64,000 nt of DNA from Sandaracinus sp. (GTDB lineage Bacteria; Myxococcota_A; Polyangia; Polyangiales; Houyiibacteriaceae): assembly GCA_020633125.1 (NCBI GenBank), contig JACKEH010000002.1, positions 124,001-188,000 of the forward strand, given 5' to 3'. Below the pieces are notes generated by a model. The model saw only the letters and a program-made list of their open reading frames with translations. It searched no databases and was not told the DNA's origin. Made by a program: the position numbers and the translations under genes. Positions 1-9,393 of the stretch are shown piece by piece; position 1 is the stretch's first letter; each line of letters starts with the position of its first letter.

Positions 1-495
1 GCGCGCACGAGCGACGGCACGGTGCGTCGTCTCGAGCGCGGCATGGGGCCCGAAGGCTCGACCGCGGCGTTCTGGCCGGTCTTCCTCCCGGTGCAGACCA
101 CCGAGCTCCGCGGTCGCCGCCTGCAATGGCTCGTCTTCTATTCGCGCGCGCCGCACGGCAACGACCGCGTCGGCACGCGTGCCCACACGCCGCGGCAGCT
201 CTGGATGATGGCGATCGATCCCGACGCCTTCGACGAGGGCGATCCCTCGCATGCGCCCTTCCGAATCACCGGCCAGAGCGCACGGCATCACGCGATGGCC
301 GCGCAGTGGATCGCGGGCGCGTGCTCCGAAGACACGTGCACGACGAGCGCCGAGTGTTGCGCGGGCACCTGCGTCGAAGGCGCGTGTGTCGCGCCCGAGT
401 GCACAGCGGTCGGCACCGAATGTCTCGGCGTTGGCTGTTGCGGCGACGCGGTCTGCGATCCCCAGACGGCGCTCTGCACCCCGGAGGTCCGATGA
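1..495 (+). CDS. C-terminal part of a Cys-rich secreted protein (partial)
   Basis: The reading frame is open from the first base of the window and stops at TGA 493-495, so this is the 3' end of a longer gene. The visible first half (for example RLQWLVFYSRAPHGNDR, then RQLWMMAIDPDAFDEGDPS) resembles the last blade of a TolB/PD40-like propeller. This is an inference from the pattern. The last 60 residues are rich in Cys (CSEDTCTTSAECCAGTC..., ending CGDAVCDPQTALCTP), like the small disulfide-rich modules common in myxobacterial surface proteins. Probably extracellular or periplasmic. The N-terminus and any signal peptide lie outside the window, so the function cannot be fixed. An internal ATG at 22 exists but is unlikely to be the real start. 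Confidence 0.6.
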   Translation, partial: ARTSDGTVRRLERGMGPEGSTAAFWPVFLPVQTTELRGRRLQWLVFYSRAPHGNDRVGTRAHTPRQLWMMAIDPDAFDEGDPSHAPFRITGQSARHHAMAAQWIAGACSEDTCTTSAECCAGTCVEGACVAPECTAVGTECLGVGCCGDAVCDPQTALCTPEVR

Positions 496-587
496 AGTCG
501 CTCCATGCGCCGCAAGCGAGCTCGGGAGGTCCGGTGACGCCGCGCCCCACGCGTGTTGATTTCGTCTCTTCTTCCCGCAGGTCTTCG

Positions 588-2111
588 ATGGCACGCCTTC
601 TTCCGCTCCTCTTCTTGCTCGCGGCTTGCGACGACGCGGCGCGGCCGTCGGTCTGGATCGACGCCGGTCCTCGTCCGGACGGCGGCTATCCCTTCGGCGA
701 CGCGGGACTCGACGCGGGGCCCGTGGTCGACGCGGGCACCGACGCGGGCGGACCCGCGCGCGGTCGCTTTCGTTTCGCGAACCTCTCGTCGTCGCTCGGC
801 GCGCTCGACGTCTACGAGGTCGGCAACCCGCTCGCCCTCGCGCGTGGCGTCGCCTACCGCGGTGCGTCGGGGTACGCGTCGGTTCCGGTCGGTGACGTCG
901 CGCTCGAGCTTCGCGTCACCGGGAGCACGCCCGCGGATCCGCCGATCGCCACGCTCGACGCGATCGCGGTCGACGCCGGCGACGCCGAGCTCGTGAGCTT
1001 CGCCGGCACGCTCGAGGCGTTGCGCGTCGTTCGCGTCGATGACCACGCCGACGAAGAGCCGCCGCTCGGCAGCGCGTACGCGACGGTGCTGCACGAGCTC
1101 GGTGGCTTCGGCACCACGAGCGCGAACCTCGACGACGATCCCGAGCCCGAGCTCTCCAACCTGGCGCCACGCGGCCGCGCCGATCGCGTCGCGATCCCGG
1201 TCGGCGAAGGCGCGCCCACCACGCTCGCGGACGACGCCCGCCGAAGCTTCGGCTTCACCTGGGTCGAGGGCCTCGAAGACGGCAGCACGATCACCCTCGC
1301 GTTGGTCGGCGAGGTCGACGGAGTCGGCGAGGACGCGCCGGGTCTGCTCGCGATCCTTCCCGAGACCGGGGGCTCGAGCGGCACGATCTTCCTGCGCCCC
1401 GATCCCGAGGTCGCGCTGCTTCAAGCCTCGCCCAGCGTGATCGACGCGACAGTCGAGGTCGCGAGCGTCGCGTTCGGCACCCTCGCGTTCGGCGAGGTCG
1501 TCGCGCCCATGCGTGTTCCGCCCGGCAACGCGTACGTCAGCGTGATCGGCCGCGACCTGGGCGGAGAGTCGGTGTTCGCCGGCGGCACCGCAGGCGACCT
1601 CGCGCGTGGCGAGCGCTACTTGGTCGTGCTCGGTGGACCGACGGGCTCTCGCGACGTGCGGCGCTTCGAGGTCGTGTCGACGCGGCTCGCGATGACGGCT
1701 CCCGGAACCGAGGCACGCGCGCACGTGATGCACGTCTCCGAAGACGCGCCGGGTCCGCTCGGCTTCTTCCTCGACGGCGTCGTTCTCGAAGACGTCGAGG
1801 TCGGCTACGCGAGCCGCACGCCGCTGCCCGGCATCGCGCTCCCGACCGGGAACCGCGATCTCGGCTTCGGCACCCCGGGAAGCGTCGCGAGCTGGCGCTT
1901 CGAGACCACGATTCCCAACGGTCGCGTCGCGTACGTCGTCGCGGGCCGCTACTTCGCCACCGATCCGGAAGCGCCCGACGCGTTCGGGGTGCTCGCGGTG
2001 GACTTGGATGCGTGGCGCGTCACTCGGCTCGCTGCGTTGGCGGGCTCGGGACCACGCGAGGGTGAAGAACCGCCACGTCCCGAGGAGCCGGGCGGAGGCA
2101 TCGGGATCTGA
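588..2111 (+). CDS. DUF4397-domain lipoprotein
   Basis: The protein has 507 residues. The start at ATG 588 is chosen because it opens a typical lipoprotein signal (MARLLPLLFLLAAC); the frame is open further upstream, but that part reads as shadow sequence. After the lipobox Cys there is a linker rich in Asp, Gly and Ala (DAGPRPDGG...DAGTDAGG). The body is beta-rich, beginning RFRFANLSSSLGALDVYEVG, which matches the opening of DUF4397 domains. A second similar unit starts near HVMHVSEDAPGPLGFFLDG. DUF4397 proteins are secreted or anchored beta-sandwich proteins of unknown function. It lies 92 bp after the preceding partial gene on the same strand and may be co-transcribed with it. The tail is Pro/Glu-rich and ends GGGIGI. 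Domain assignment is fairly secure; the role is unknown. Confidence 0.8.
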   Translation: MARLLPLLFLLAACDDAARPSVWIDAGPRPDGGYPFGDAGLDAGPVVDAGTDAGGPARGRFRFANLSSSLGALDVYEVGNPLALARGVAYRGASGYASVPVGDVALELRVTGSTPADPPIATLDAIAVDAGDAELVSFAGTLEALRVVRVDDHADEEPPLGSAYATVLHELGGFGTTSANLDDDPEPELSNLAPRGRADRVAIPVGEGAPTTLADDARRSFGFTWVEGLEDGSTITLALVGEVDGVGEDAPGLLAILPETGGSSGTIFLRPDPEVALLQASPSVIDATVEVASVAFGTLAFGEVVAPMRVPPGNAYVSVIGRDLGGESVFAGGTAGDLARGERYLVVLGGPTGSRDVRRFEVVSTRLAMTAPGTEARAHVMHVSEDAPGPLGFFLDGVVLEDVEVGYASRTPLPGIALPTGNRDLGFGTPGSVASWRFETTIPNGRVAYVVAGRYFATDPEAPDAFGVLAVDLDAWRVTRLAALAGSGPREGEEPPRPEEPGGGIGI

Positions 2112-2235
2112 GCCTTCGCGATCGGGCGGCGCTCGACCACCACGGGTCGATCGGTTTCGGCGCATGTGCCGATCGGCCGTGGCGAAGCGACCACAGTCCG
2201 TAGTGCCTCGGATTCACTACGAAATACGAAAAAAG

Positions 2236-2270
2236 GCCGATGGGCCGGAATTTCCGGATGGCCCATCGTT
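2236..2270. other. Nested palindromes between the DUF4397 gene and the 2313 gene
   Basis: CGATGGGCC at 2238-2246 pairs perfectly with GGCCCATCG at 2260-2268. Inside lies a second perfect palindrome, CCGGAATTTCCGG (2245-2257). The stretch is preceded by an unusually A-rich run (about 2219-2235). It could be a terminator for the upstream gene or an operator or 5'-UTR hairpin for the gene starting at 2313; the sequence does not decide. Confidence 0.5.
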
Positions 2271-2312
2271 TGCTCAGGGGTCGGTCGCCGCCGTTCGCGG
2301 CGCGGAGACTCC

Positions 2313-2825
2313 ATGACTCGTTCGCTTCCCAGTTTGGCCGCGCTCTTCGGCCTTCTCGCTCTCACCTCGGTCGCCCGAGCGCAGATGGAGTCCCCGGTGG
2401 ACTTGGGGCGGCAGTTGGCGGTGGCACCCGCGCCCGCTCCCGAGGCGCCGGATCGCTACCGCATCGTCGACTCCGAGACCCGGCTGACGCTCCACGAGAT
2501 GGAGCAAGCGCGCGCCGAGCTCGCCCGGCTTCGACTGAACATCCCGTCGTTTCGGGCCGGCCCCATCCTCGTGGCGTTGGGTGGAAGTCTCGCGTTCGGG
2601 GCCGCCGCCGACGTCGTGCGACGCGTCTTCCGGCAGTGGGGCAGCGATTGGCGGGACGAGGACGACGGCGACGGCGACCCCTTCGAGCGTTCCAAGCCCG
2701 CCATGGTGATCGGCGCCTTGGGCGCCGGCCTCGTGCTGACGGGCCTGCTCTTCTGGAGGCACCTCGCTCGTGAGCGTCGGCGGGCGGTGCTGGAGATTCG
2801 CCGTCTCGAGAGCCTGGTGGAGTGA
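2313..2825 (+). CDS. Small membrane protein, first of two tandem paralogues
   Basis: The protein has 170 residues. It has an N-terminal signal sequence (MTRSLPSLAALFGLLALTSV, cleavage probably after ARA), a short Pro/Ala-rich stretch, and a helix with the pattern EMEQARAELARLRLNIPSFR. Two hydrophobic segments follow (ILVALGGSLAFGAAADVV and MVIGALGAGLVLTGLLFW), separated by an acidic loop (DEDDGDGD), and a basic helix at the C-terminus (LARERRRAVLEIRRLESLVE). The next gene encodes a clear paralogue with the same order of elements. I do not recognise the family. The layout suggests an inner-membrane protein with a periplasmic coiled-coil-like head. The start at 2313 is supported by the signal peptide; GGAG at 2304-2307 lies 5 nt before it. 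Confidence 0.7.
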   Translation: MTRSLPSLAALFGLLALTSVARAQMESPVDLGRQLAVAPAPAPEAPDRYRIVDSETRLTLHEMEQARAELARLRLNIPSFRAGPILVALGGSLAFGAAADVVRRVFRQWGSDWRDEDDGDGDPFERSKPAMVIGALGAGLVLTGLLFWRHLARERRRAVLEIRRLESLVE

Positions 2826-2850
2826 GCCCTTCTTCGGTGGTAGCCCTCAA

Positions 2851-3426
2851 ATGTCTGTTTTCATTTCATATTCGGATGTCGGTCGTTGGCTGCTGCAGAT
2901 CGGGTCGTCGTGTTGGCGTCCCCTGATTGCGGCACTCGTGCTCGGCTTGATCTCGAGCTCCCCCACGGCCGCTCAAGACGTCTCGTCGGGTGAGGCTCCC
3001 CTCGTCGACCACGCTGTCGACCACGCTGTCGACCACGCGCCCGCCCCCGCCCGCTTTCGTATCGACGACGCGACCCAGCGCTTGCAGCGCCAGATGCTCT
3101 TGGAGATGGAACGGCAACGCGCGGAGCTTCGGCGTCTCCGCGCCGATCTCCCCTCGCTTCGTCCCGGGGTGGTCGTCGTCGCGGTGGGTGGCGGCCTGGC
3201 GTTCGGAACGCTCGTCGACTTCTTGCGGCGTTCTGTTCAGAGCATGAGGGCCGGTTGGGACGACGAAGACAACCGAGGGTTGGAACACTCGTGGGCCGCG
3301 AGGGTGCTCGGCGCGCTCGGGACCGGACTCGTCCTCACCGGCTTCGCGCTCTGGGGGCGGCGCGTTCGAGCGCGGCGTCCGTCGATCCTCGAGATTCGCC
3401 GCCTCGAGACCCTGCTCTACCGATGA
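2851..3426 (+). CDS. Small membrane protein, second of two tandem paralogues
   Basis: The protein has 191 residues, paralogous to the gene 25 bp upstream. Shared features are the helix MLLEMERQRAELRRLRADLP, two hydrophobic segments (VVVVAVGGGLAFGTLVDFL and VLGALGTGLVLTGFALW) separated by an acidic loop (WDDEDNRG), and the ending ILEIRRLETLLYR. The N-terminus has a hydrophobic signal or anchor (WRPLIAALVLGLISSSPTAAQ). A threefold HAVD tripeptide-plus repeat (HAVDHAVDHA) is encoded by tandem copies of a 12-bp unit at 3006-3040 and is absent from the paralogue. ATG 2851 is preferred because it opens the signal sequence. The function is unknown. The pair is most likely a local duplication transcribed as one unit. 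Confidence 0.65.
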   Translation: MSVFISYSDVGRWLLQIGSSCWRPLIAALVLGLISSSPTAAQDVSSGEAPLVDHAVDHAVDHAPAPARFRIDDATQRLQRQMLLEMERQRAELRRLRADLPSLRPGVVVVAVGGGLAFGTLVDFLRRSVQSMRAGWDDEDNRGLEHSWAARVLGALGTGLVLTGFALWGRRVRARRPSILEIRRLETLLYR

Positions 3427-3749
3427 TGCCTCGACCGCAACGGTCGGTGGAAACGAGCTCGTAGGTTCCATCGATGGATCAAACGGCGATCCTCGTTCGG
3501 GGACGCCATACGCGACGCCCATTCACTGAGAAGTCGGACGGCTCATGGCTTTCTCGAATGGAATGAGAGTGCGTGATCTCACGACTTCGTTGATCGCTCT
3601 GTACGTCGGTTGCGCACTAGGGGGTCGAATCACGCCGGACCCCTTCGCGTAGATCGCGAGGGTCGAGCGAGCCCCCTTCACCGACCTGGATTCGCTCCGG
3701 GCCGGGAGGGTGAGCTGCGCTCTGCCGACCGGCGTGCGGAGGACTTCAC
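3427..3749. other. Intergenic region before the protease gene
   Basis: About 320 bp without a convincing gene. A short hairpin CGACCG/CGGTCG lies at 3431-3446, just after the upstream stop, but it lacks a T-run. The segment 3520-3650 is less GC-rich than the coding DNA and is where a promoter for the protease would be expected; I see no clear -35/-10 pair. Confidence 0.4.
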
Positions 3750-4859
3750 ATGTTCGGTAAGCACTCGGCTCTCGCTCTCCTTCTCGCGCTCGGCGGCTGC
3801 GCCGGCCTCGACGAGCCCGGCCTTCTTGGCGGCGGCTCCCTCGAAGGCGCGGAGGGCACCGACGTCGACGGCAAGGGGGACGAGATCGTGGGCGGTTCGG
3901 CCTTCTCGGATCTCCCCGCGGTCGGCGCGCTCGCCTACGGCTCGAGCACCTTCTGCACCGGCACCCTGATCACGCCGACGCGCGTGCTCACGGCGGCCCA
4001 CTGTGTCGAGGGCGCGCGGGTGTCGTCGATGTCGTTCATCACCGGCCCCTCGAACCGGCAGATTCAGACGAGCACCCGCGTCGTGCGCGCGGTGCCGCAT
4101 CCCTCGTACGACTCGCGCCGTCTGGTGAACGACATCGCGTACCTCGACCTCGCGTCCGCGCCGCCCGGCGTCACGCCGATCGGGGTGAACGGCTCGATGA
4201 CGAGCGCGTGGGTGGGCGTCGATCTGCTGCACGTCGGCTACGGCGTGAGCGATGGCCGCACGCAGAGCGGCGGTGGCATCAAGCGCGCGGTGGTCATGCC
4301 GATCACGCAGGTCAGCGCGTCGACCTTCGCGTACGGCGGAAACGGCCGGAACACGTGCAACGGCGACTCGGGCGGACCGGCCCTCTACCGCAACTCGGCC
4401 GGTGCCTACCTCGTCGCGGGTGTGACCAGCTACGGCGACGCGAACTGCACGAGTTACGGCGTGAACACACGTGCGGACGTGTACCTGAGCTTCCTCGGTG
4501 TCTCCGGCGGCAGCCCGTCGCCGAGCCCGTCGCCGTCGCCCTCGCCGACCCCGACCCCGACGGTTCAGACGCTCAGCGACTCGCAGTCGCTCCCGCAGGG
4601 GCGCGCTCAGTTCTACGACAGCATCCCGGTCGCGGCGGGCACGCCCTTCCGCGCCGTGCTCGCCGGCAGCGGTGACGCCGACCTCTACGTGCGCTTCGGC
4701 GCGCGTCCCACGGGCAGCACCTACGCGTGCCGTCCCTACGCCTCCGACAGCAACGAGGTCTGCGAGCTCACCGTGCCCAGCGGTGCGACCGAAGCCTTCG
4801 TGGCGGTCAACGGATACACGGCGTCGAACTACACGCTGACCGTGACCTACCAGGAGTGA
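3750..4859 (+). CDS. Trypsin-like serine protease lipoprotein with C-terminal PPC-like domain
   Basis: The protein has 369 residues. The signal is of lipoprotein type (lipobox LGGC, Cys17). A short propeptide ends at EIVGG (Ile46), the classic trypsin activation site. The S1 triad is complete: His84 in TAAHC, Asp128 in NDIAYLDL and Ser207 in GDSGGP. A low-complexity Ser-Pro then Thr-Pro linker (about 252-271) leads to a pre-peptidase C-terminal-like beta-sandwich (about 272-369, with GDADLYVRFGARPT and the ending NYTLTVTYQE). This fold is usual in secreted proteases of predatory and environmental bacteria. It probably acts at the outer surface as an endopeptidase activated by cleavage before Ile46. 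It stands alone, ended by a strong terminator at 4941. Confidence 0.93.
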   Translation: MFGKHSALALLLALGGCAGLDEPGLLGGGSLEGAEGTDVDGKGDEIVGGSAFSDLPAVGALAYGSSTFCTGTLITPTRVLTAAHCVEGARVSSMSFITGPSNRQIQTSTRVVRAVPHPSYDSRRLVNDIAYLDLASAPPGVTPIGVNGSMTSAWVGVDLLHVGYGVSDGRTQSGGGIKRAVVMPITQVSASTFAYGGNGRNTCNGDSGGPALYRNSAGAYLVAGVTSYGDANCTSYGVNTRADVYLSFLGVSGGSPSPSPSPSPSPTPTPTVQTLSDSQSLPQGRAQFYDSIPVAAGTPFRAVLAGSGDADLYVRFGARPTGSTYACRPYASDSNEVCELTVPSGATEAFVAVNGYTASNYTLTVTYQE

Positions 4860-4940
4860 ACGTTCGCGAGGACGGCGCCGGCGACCCCGAATCCCAATCC
4901 CTCTCCCGTCGTCGTCGTTCTCGCCTCCCGCACGGGGGGA

Positions 4941-4982
4941 AGCCCGTCGGAGCCACCCCGCTCCGACGGGCTTTCACTTTTT
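4941..4982 (+). terminator. Rho-independent terminator of the protease gene
   Basis: A perfect 12-bp stem, AGCCCGTCGGAG (4941-4952) with CTCCGACGGGCT (4961-4972), has an 8-nt loop and is followed by TTcacTTTTT. It lies 80 bp after the protease stop and is the clearest intrinsic terminator in the window. Confidence 0.92.
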
Positions 4983-5158
4983 GGGGGGCGGTTGCTCCTG
5001 CCCTCCATGCGGAGGTGCCGTCGTCGGGGAGCACGTTCGTTCGGCGGTGCAAGATCACGCTTCACGTGGCGCAGTCGCCCCGTCGTTCACGCCGCCCGCC
5101 CGAGCACGCTCGACGTGGGGTGCGTGCACGACGAACGTCGAGCGCCCACGACAAGGAA

Positions 5159-6835
5159 TCATCGACGCATCCCGCCCCAGCACGTGAGCGCGCCGCCCGA
5201 CCGGATGCCGCACGCGAACTTGGCGCTCAACGAGACATCGACGAACGTGCCCACCGGCGCAGGGAACTCCGTCGAACACGCCAAGGTTCCGTCTTCCCGC
5301 AGGCCACAAACCCCTTGTCCCACGGTCAGCGAAGTCAGCGACTCGGAGGGAACCTCCACCTCACGCGCACCCCAACACCGCGCGAAGCCCTCGGCGTTCA
5401 AGCCGCAGCTCCATCCCTGCACCCCGCCGCTCGGCTCCGTGTCGAGATTCGTCAGAGATTCCGTCGGATTCGAGAGCCATGCGGCGGTGTCCCGCGCGCC
5501 GAAGCAAAGCACCTCGCCGTCTTCGGAGCGTGCGCAGGTGTGTTGGGCTCCCGCGGAGACTTCGACGAAACGTCCCTCGATCGGCAGGGGGTCGCGGCCG
5601 CATGCGCCAGGACCGGCGTAGCAGCCTCCGTCGAACGTCGCGTGCGAGCTCCAGCAACGAAGCGCGTGGTCGGTCGTGATGCCGCATTGATGGCGCCAGC
5701 CGACGGACACTGACTCGAACGTGTCCGAAGGTGGGCGATCGTTCGTACACCCCAACTCGCCGGCGCCAGTGACCCAGCACGCGTTGCCCGCCCACCCTAC
5801 GTCCACGTCCACGACGTCCACCACGCCTTCGAACCCGCGGTCTCCGTTCAACACGTCGCCGAAGCAGTCGAGTCCACCGTCCTCCCGAATCGCGCATCCA
5901 CTGTGTCTACCGACGGCGACACCTCGGTATCGTCGAGTGGTTGGAGGAACCGACGCGCCGAGTATGTCGTGGCCCCAGCACGTGAGCGCCCCGTCGACGG
6001 CACGCGCACACGCGTGCACGAGGCCGACTTGCACCTCCGTGAATCGCCCTTCGGGTGGCGGGGTGGTCGCCAGCACACCTTCGCCCCAACAGACCAAAGA
6101 CCCGTCGACGCGAACCCCACAAGCCGACGCCAAACCACTTCGGTAGCGGTCCAACATCGACGTGCTCACTTGAAGGAACTCTCCCGGGACCGGAGCTCGC
6201 GAGCCGTTCGCGTCGAAGCAACGCACCGTACGGTCTCGGAGTAGACCACACGTCGCATCTCCGCCGCTGAGCTGCACGAAGGTGTCGGGGGGAGGGAGGT
6301 ATGGCGGACATCCGTCGAGGCTGCAGTCTCGGGTGTTGCAGGTCACCAACCCCTCACGGTCGATGCCGCAACCCCCTTCGGCGACCACCCACTCGGGTTC
6401 GACGGGCCCGGCGCACACCAACGTTCCGTCCGTTCGCCGCGCGCAACGCCGAGAGATCGCGTCGAACGTTCCCGGTTCCGGAGCCCAGGCCGACTCGGGC
6501 CAGCACAGAACCGCGCCGTCGTCTCGTAGCGCGCACGTGCCGACCGTCTCGGAGCCCCAACTCGGCGCCAAGGCGACGAAGCGTCCCGTCGTGGGTGCGT
6601 CGCACTGACCGAGATCGTTCAAACCGAAACACTCGATGGCACCGTCGTCGTCCAGACGACACGTGTGATCGATTCCTACCGAGAACCGAGATCGTACGCC
6701 CACGTGAGGAACCGCGGGCCCCGCGTCACCAGCATCGAATTGAAGTGCGCCCCCGTCGTCCGAAGGAACGACGTCCAGAGACTCTCCACATGCCCACAAG
6801 CTCACGGCGGCGCACACCACATACCCTCGGTTCAT
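5159..6835 (-). CDS. RCC1-type repeat lipoprotein
   Basis: The protein has 558 residues. The start at 6835 gives MNRGYVVCAAVSLWACGES, a lipoprotein-like signal, with AAGGAG about 6 nt upstream. A short Asp-rich linker is followed by about eleven repeats of the RCC1/BNR kind, each around a Cys pair pattern such as HTCRLDDDGAIECFG, CGVRVDGSLVCWG or CARAVDGALTCWG. Such repeats fold as a seven-bladed propeller in RCC1. The bacterial secreted forms are of unknown function and carry conserved Cys pairs, probably disulfides. It diverges from the MopE-like gene at 6984 with 148 bp between them. The same two domain types are fused in one protein at 51116-54244, which suggests that the two proteins act together. 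Confidence 0.85.
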   Translation of the reverse strand: MNRGYVVCAAVSLWACGESLDVVPSDDGGALQFDAGDAGPAVPHVGVRSRFSVGIDHTCRLDDDGAIECFGLNDLGQCDAPTTGRFVALAPSWGSETVGTCALRDDGAVLCWPESAWAPEPGTFDAISRRCARRTDGTLVCAGPVEPEWVVAEGGCGIDREGLVTCNTRDCSLDGCPPYLPPPDTFVQLSGGDATCGLLRDRTVRCFDANGSRAPVPGEFLQVSTSMLDRYRSGLASACGVRVDGSLVCWGEGVLATTPPPEGRFTEVQVGLVHACARAVDGALTCWGHDILGASVPPTTRRYRGVAVGRHSGCAIREDGGLDCFGDVLNGDRGFEGVVDVVDVDVGWAGNACWVTGAGELGCTNDRPPSDTFESVSVGWRHQCGITTDHALRCWSSHATFDGGCYAGPGACGRDPLPIEGRFVEVSAGAQHTCARSEDGEVLCFGARDTAAWLSNPTESLTNLDTEPSGGVQGWSCGLNAEGFARCWGAREVEVPSESLTSLTVGQGVCGLREDGTLACSTEFPAPVGTFVDVSLSAKFACGIRSGGALTCWGGMRR

Positions 6836-6983
6836 CGCGAGCTCCTTCTCGACGAGGGTAGCGGGCAACGGCGCGAAGAGAAATCCGCCGAGAATCGGCC
6901 CGTCGCCGCGCTTGACCGACGGGTCGGTCTCCTCGAACCTCTCGGGGACGAGCGGTTCGCGCCTCGCTCGGAACGGGGGATTC
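6836..6983. promoter_or_regulatory. Divergent promoter region between RCC1-like and MopE-like genes
   Basis: The 148 bp between two divergent start codons must hold both promoters. I do not see clear consensus boxes. The two genes may share regulation; this is inferred from arrangement only. Confidence 0.4.
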
Positions 6984-9167
6984 ATGGCGACGACGTGGAG
7001 CGTGCGATGGCTTGTTCTCGCGTGCGTGGTTTGCGCATGTGACGGTGGTGGCTCGTCGGGAGACGCTGGACACACGGATGCGGAAGAGAGTTGCGCCGAC
7101 TGTGACGACGGTCTGTTCTGCAACGGACTCGAACGTTGTTCCTCCGGATCGTGCGTGTCCGGTTCGCCCCCTTGTGGCGAACGTGGCTGTGACGAGGCTG
7201 CAGACGTCTGCGTGTCTTGTGACGTACCCGACGCGGACGGCGACGGAGTCGCGTCGACTGCCTGTGGAGGCAACGACTGCGACGACTCGAATCGCGACGT
7301 GAGCCCGAACGCCACCGAGGTGTGCGATCTCGCTGGCGTCGACGAGGATTGTCGACCCGACACGTTGGGCGATCGCGACGCCGACGGCGACGATCGCGTG
7401 TCGAGCGAGTGTTGCAACGGCGAGCGCTGCGGCCTGGACTGCGACGACTCGAACGCCGCCGTCTACGCCAGCGCGACCGAGGTCTGCAACGGCATCGACG
7501 ACGATTGCGACGGCCGAATCGACGAAGGCGTTCAGGTCCCGTTGTGGGTCGACGCCGACCGTGACGGTGCCGGCGACTCCGCGATGCCGGTCGTGGCGTG
7601 TGCCGACACGACGGGGTTCGTGAACAACGACGACGATTGCGACGACGCCGACCCGACGGTGAATCCCTCGGCGCTCGAGATCTGCGACGACGTCGACAAC
7701 GATTGCGATCTTCGGGTGGACGAGGAGTCCGTCGCCGTGAGTTGGTACGTCGACGACGACGAAGACGGGTACGGCGTCGCCTCGGACACCCCCGTCGTTT
7801 CCTGTGCGCCCGTCGAGGGGCGCGCGTCGCGTGACGGGGATTGCGACGACTCCCGTGGCGACGTTCATCCCGGAGCGGACGAGCGGTGCAACGGTCGCGA
7901 CGACGATTGCAACGGTCTGCTGGACTTCCCCGGCGAGGACGAGGACGCGGACGGATATGCCGACTGCGTGGACTTGCCGGCGAGCCTTCGAGACTGCGAC
8001 GACACGCGCTCCAGCGTGCATCCGGGGGCCGACGAGCTCTGCGACGGGGTCGACACGAACTGCGATGGCGTTCGACCGGCCGGAGACGACGAGGACGGCG
8101 ACGGGTTCGCGTCACCGACCTCGACCTGCGTCGGCGGGGCACCTCGGACGGATTGCGACGACACGCGCGCCACGGCCTCGCCGGGTTGGACGCGCGAAGC
8201 CTGCGACGGCGTCGACAACGACTGCGACGTGGCCATCGACGAAGCCTGCGATGGAGGCCAGTGCGATCCCACCGCCGATGCATCGGTGTTCGATCGAAGC
8301 ACGCTTCGCAGCGCCATCGCCGCTTGCGAGACCTCCTGCGTCGCCGACACGGAATGCCTCGGGCGCTGCCTCGAACGAACGCTCGGGGGCATGACGAGCG
8401 GGCAGTGCGGCACCTGCCTCTCGACCTTCGTCATGAGCCTTCAGTTCGGGCTCGAGGCGATCGACGGGAGTTTTGCGGCTTGCCTCGACGACGAAGCGTG
8501 TTTCGCCAACGTGTGCGAGCAAACCGGCGAGGGGGCCTCGGCGTGTACGGGCGTCTTGATCGAGGGATGCCCCCTCTACCGGTGTGAGCAGCGTTTCGAC
8601 GCGTACCGGCGATGCCAGACGGCCGCCTGCTCCGACGCCAGCTGTGTCTCCCCATGTGCCGCCCCCGTCCGATCATGGTGTCGGCCCTGCCTCGACGGGT
8701 TGCTCGCGTGTCAGAACGCGTCGTGCGCGTCGTCCTGCTCGGCACCGACGAGTCGCGCGTGCACGGATTGCCTCTTGGCGAATTGCGCCGCGTCGTACAC
8801 GGCGTGTCATGGCGGTCGGAGCCTCACTGTTCCCGCGTGCGGAACCGCCGATGCGACGGCGCTCGAAAGCGCGAGCGCGCCGCCGGAGCCTTGTCTCGAC
8901 GCTTGCTACGCGTCGCTCGGAGGTGGCAGCGCGGGACGTATGTGCGGCGCGGACTGCATCAACGGATCGGTAGAGCGCGAGGTCGAGTTCGGTTGTGCGA
9001 GTTGCTACCTCCTCCCCACGACCTGCCGAGGGATGGAGTCGAGGGTCGGCGGGGCGTGTCACACGCCGTGTATGACGCCGTCTCCTGCATGCGACGCGTG
9101 TTTGTGCGCGGCCTGCGAGCAGTCGTTTCTGGGCTGCACGGGCTTCGAGTCGTCCTTTTGCGACTGA
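6984..9167 (+). CDS. MopE-like putative metal-binding repeat lipoprotein
   Basis: The protein has 727 residues. ATG 6984 has GGGGGA just upstream and opens a lipoprotein signal (VRWLVLACVVCAC). After CDDGLFCNGLERCSSGSC come six repeats of the putative metal-binding type seen in MopE-like proteins (core DCDD...P.A.E.C.G.DNDCDG...DE), for example NDCDDSNRDVSPNATEVCD and DDDCDGRIDEG. The last 300 residues are a separate Cys-rich region (for example CRPCLDGLLACQNASCASSC) with no relative I recognise. The Asp-rich loops probably bind Ca2+ or another metal. Likely displayed on the cell surface. The first 150 residues are closely similar to the start of the 51116-54244 protein, so the two are paralogues. 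Confidence 0.88.
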   Translation: MATTWSVRWLVLACVVCACDGGGSSGDAGHTDAEESCADCDDGLFCNGLERCSSGSCVSGSPPCGERGCDEAADVCVSCDVPDADGDGVASTACGGNDCDDSNRDVSPNATEVCDLAGVDEDCRPDTLGDRDADGDDRVSSECCNGERCGLDCDDSNAAVYASATEVCNGIDDDCDGRIDEGVQVPLWVDADRDGAGDSAMPVVACADTTGFVNNDDDCDDADPTVNPSALEICDDVDNDCDLRVDEESVAVSWYVDDDEDGYGVASDTPVVSCAPVEGRASRDGDCDDSRGDVHPGADERCNGRDDDCNGLLDFPGEDEDADGYADCVDLPASLRDCDDTRSSVHPGADELCDGVDTNCDGVRPAGDDEDGDGFASPTSTCVGGAPRTDCDDTRATASPGWTREACDGVDNDCDVAIDEACDGGQCDPTADASVFDRSTLRSAIAACETSCVADTECLGRCLERTLGGMTSGQCGTCLSTFVMSLQFGLEAIDGSFAACLDDEACFANVCEQTGEGASACTGVLIEGCPLYRCEQRFDAYRRCQTAACSDASCVSPCAAPVRSWCRPCLDGLLACQNASCASSCSAPTSRACTDCLLANCAASYTACHGGRSLTVPACGTADATALESASAPPEPCLDACYASLGGGSAGRMCGADCINGSVEREVEFGCASCYLLPTTCRGMESRVGGACHTPCMTPSPACDACLCAACEQSFLGCTGFESSFCD

Positions 9168-9393
9168 GGCCGTCGGGTGGCGGCGACGCGCGACACCACT
9201 CCGATCGGCTTTCGCTCTTTCCCGCCCATGCCCGTGCCCTGAGACGGAGAGGATGGCGAGACGGTGACGCAGCCGGATGTCGCTTGGCTGAGATCGGTGC
9301 GCGGGGCGAAAAGGAGTTCTCGTGCGAGGCGGGCGCCGGACGGGACGGCATGTTCTTCGGGCACGGGCACGGGTGGCGTGGGCGCGACCGAGA
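9168..9393. repeat. Convergent intergenic region with inverted (GTGCCC)/(GGGCAC) arrays
   Basis: Between the stops of the MopE-like gene and the LysR gene, GCCCATGCCCGTGCCC (9224-9239) faces GGGCACGGGCACGGG (9359-9373), its near-perfect complement about 120 bp away. The pair could form a long stem serving both converging transcripts. The same sequence type recurs at 18650, 22271, 26467 and 31779. Confidence 0.6.

Noticed and set aside
126..587. N-terminal extension of the DUF4397 protein
   Set aside because: The frame is open but overlaps the preceding gene and is Arg-rich shadow; the lipoprotein signal at 588 marks the start.
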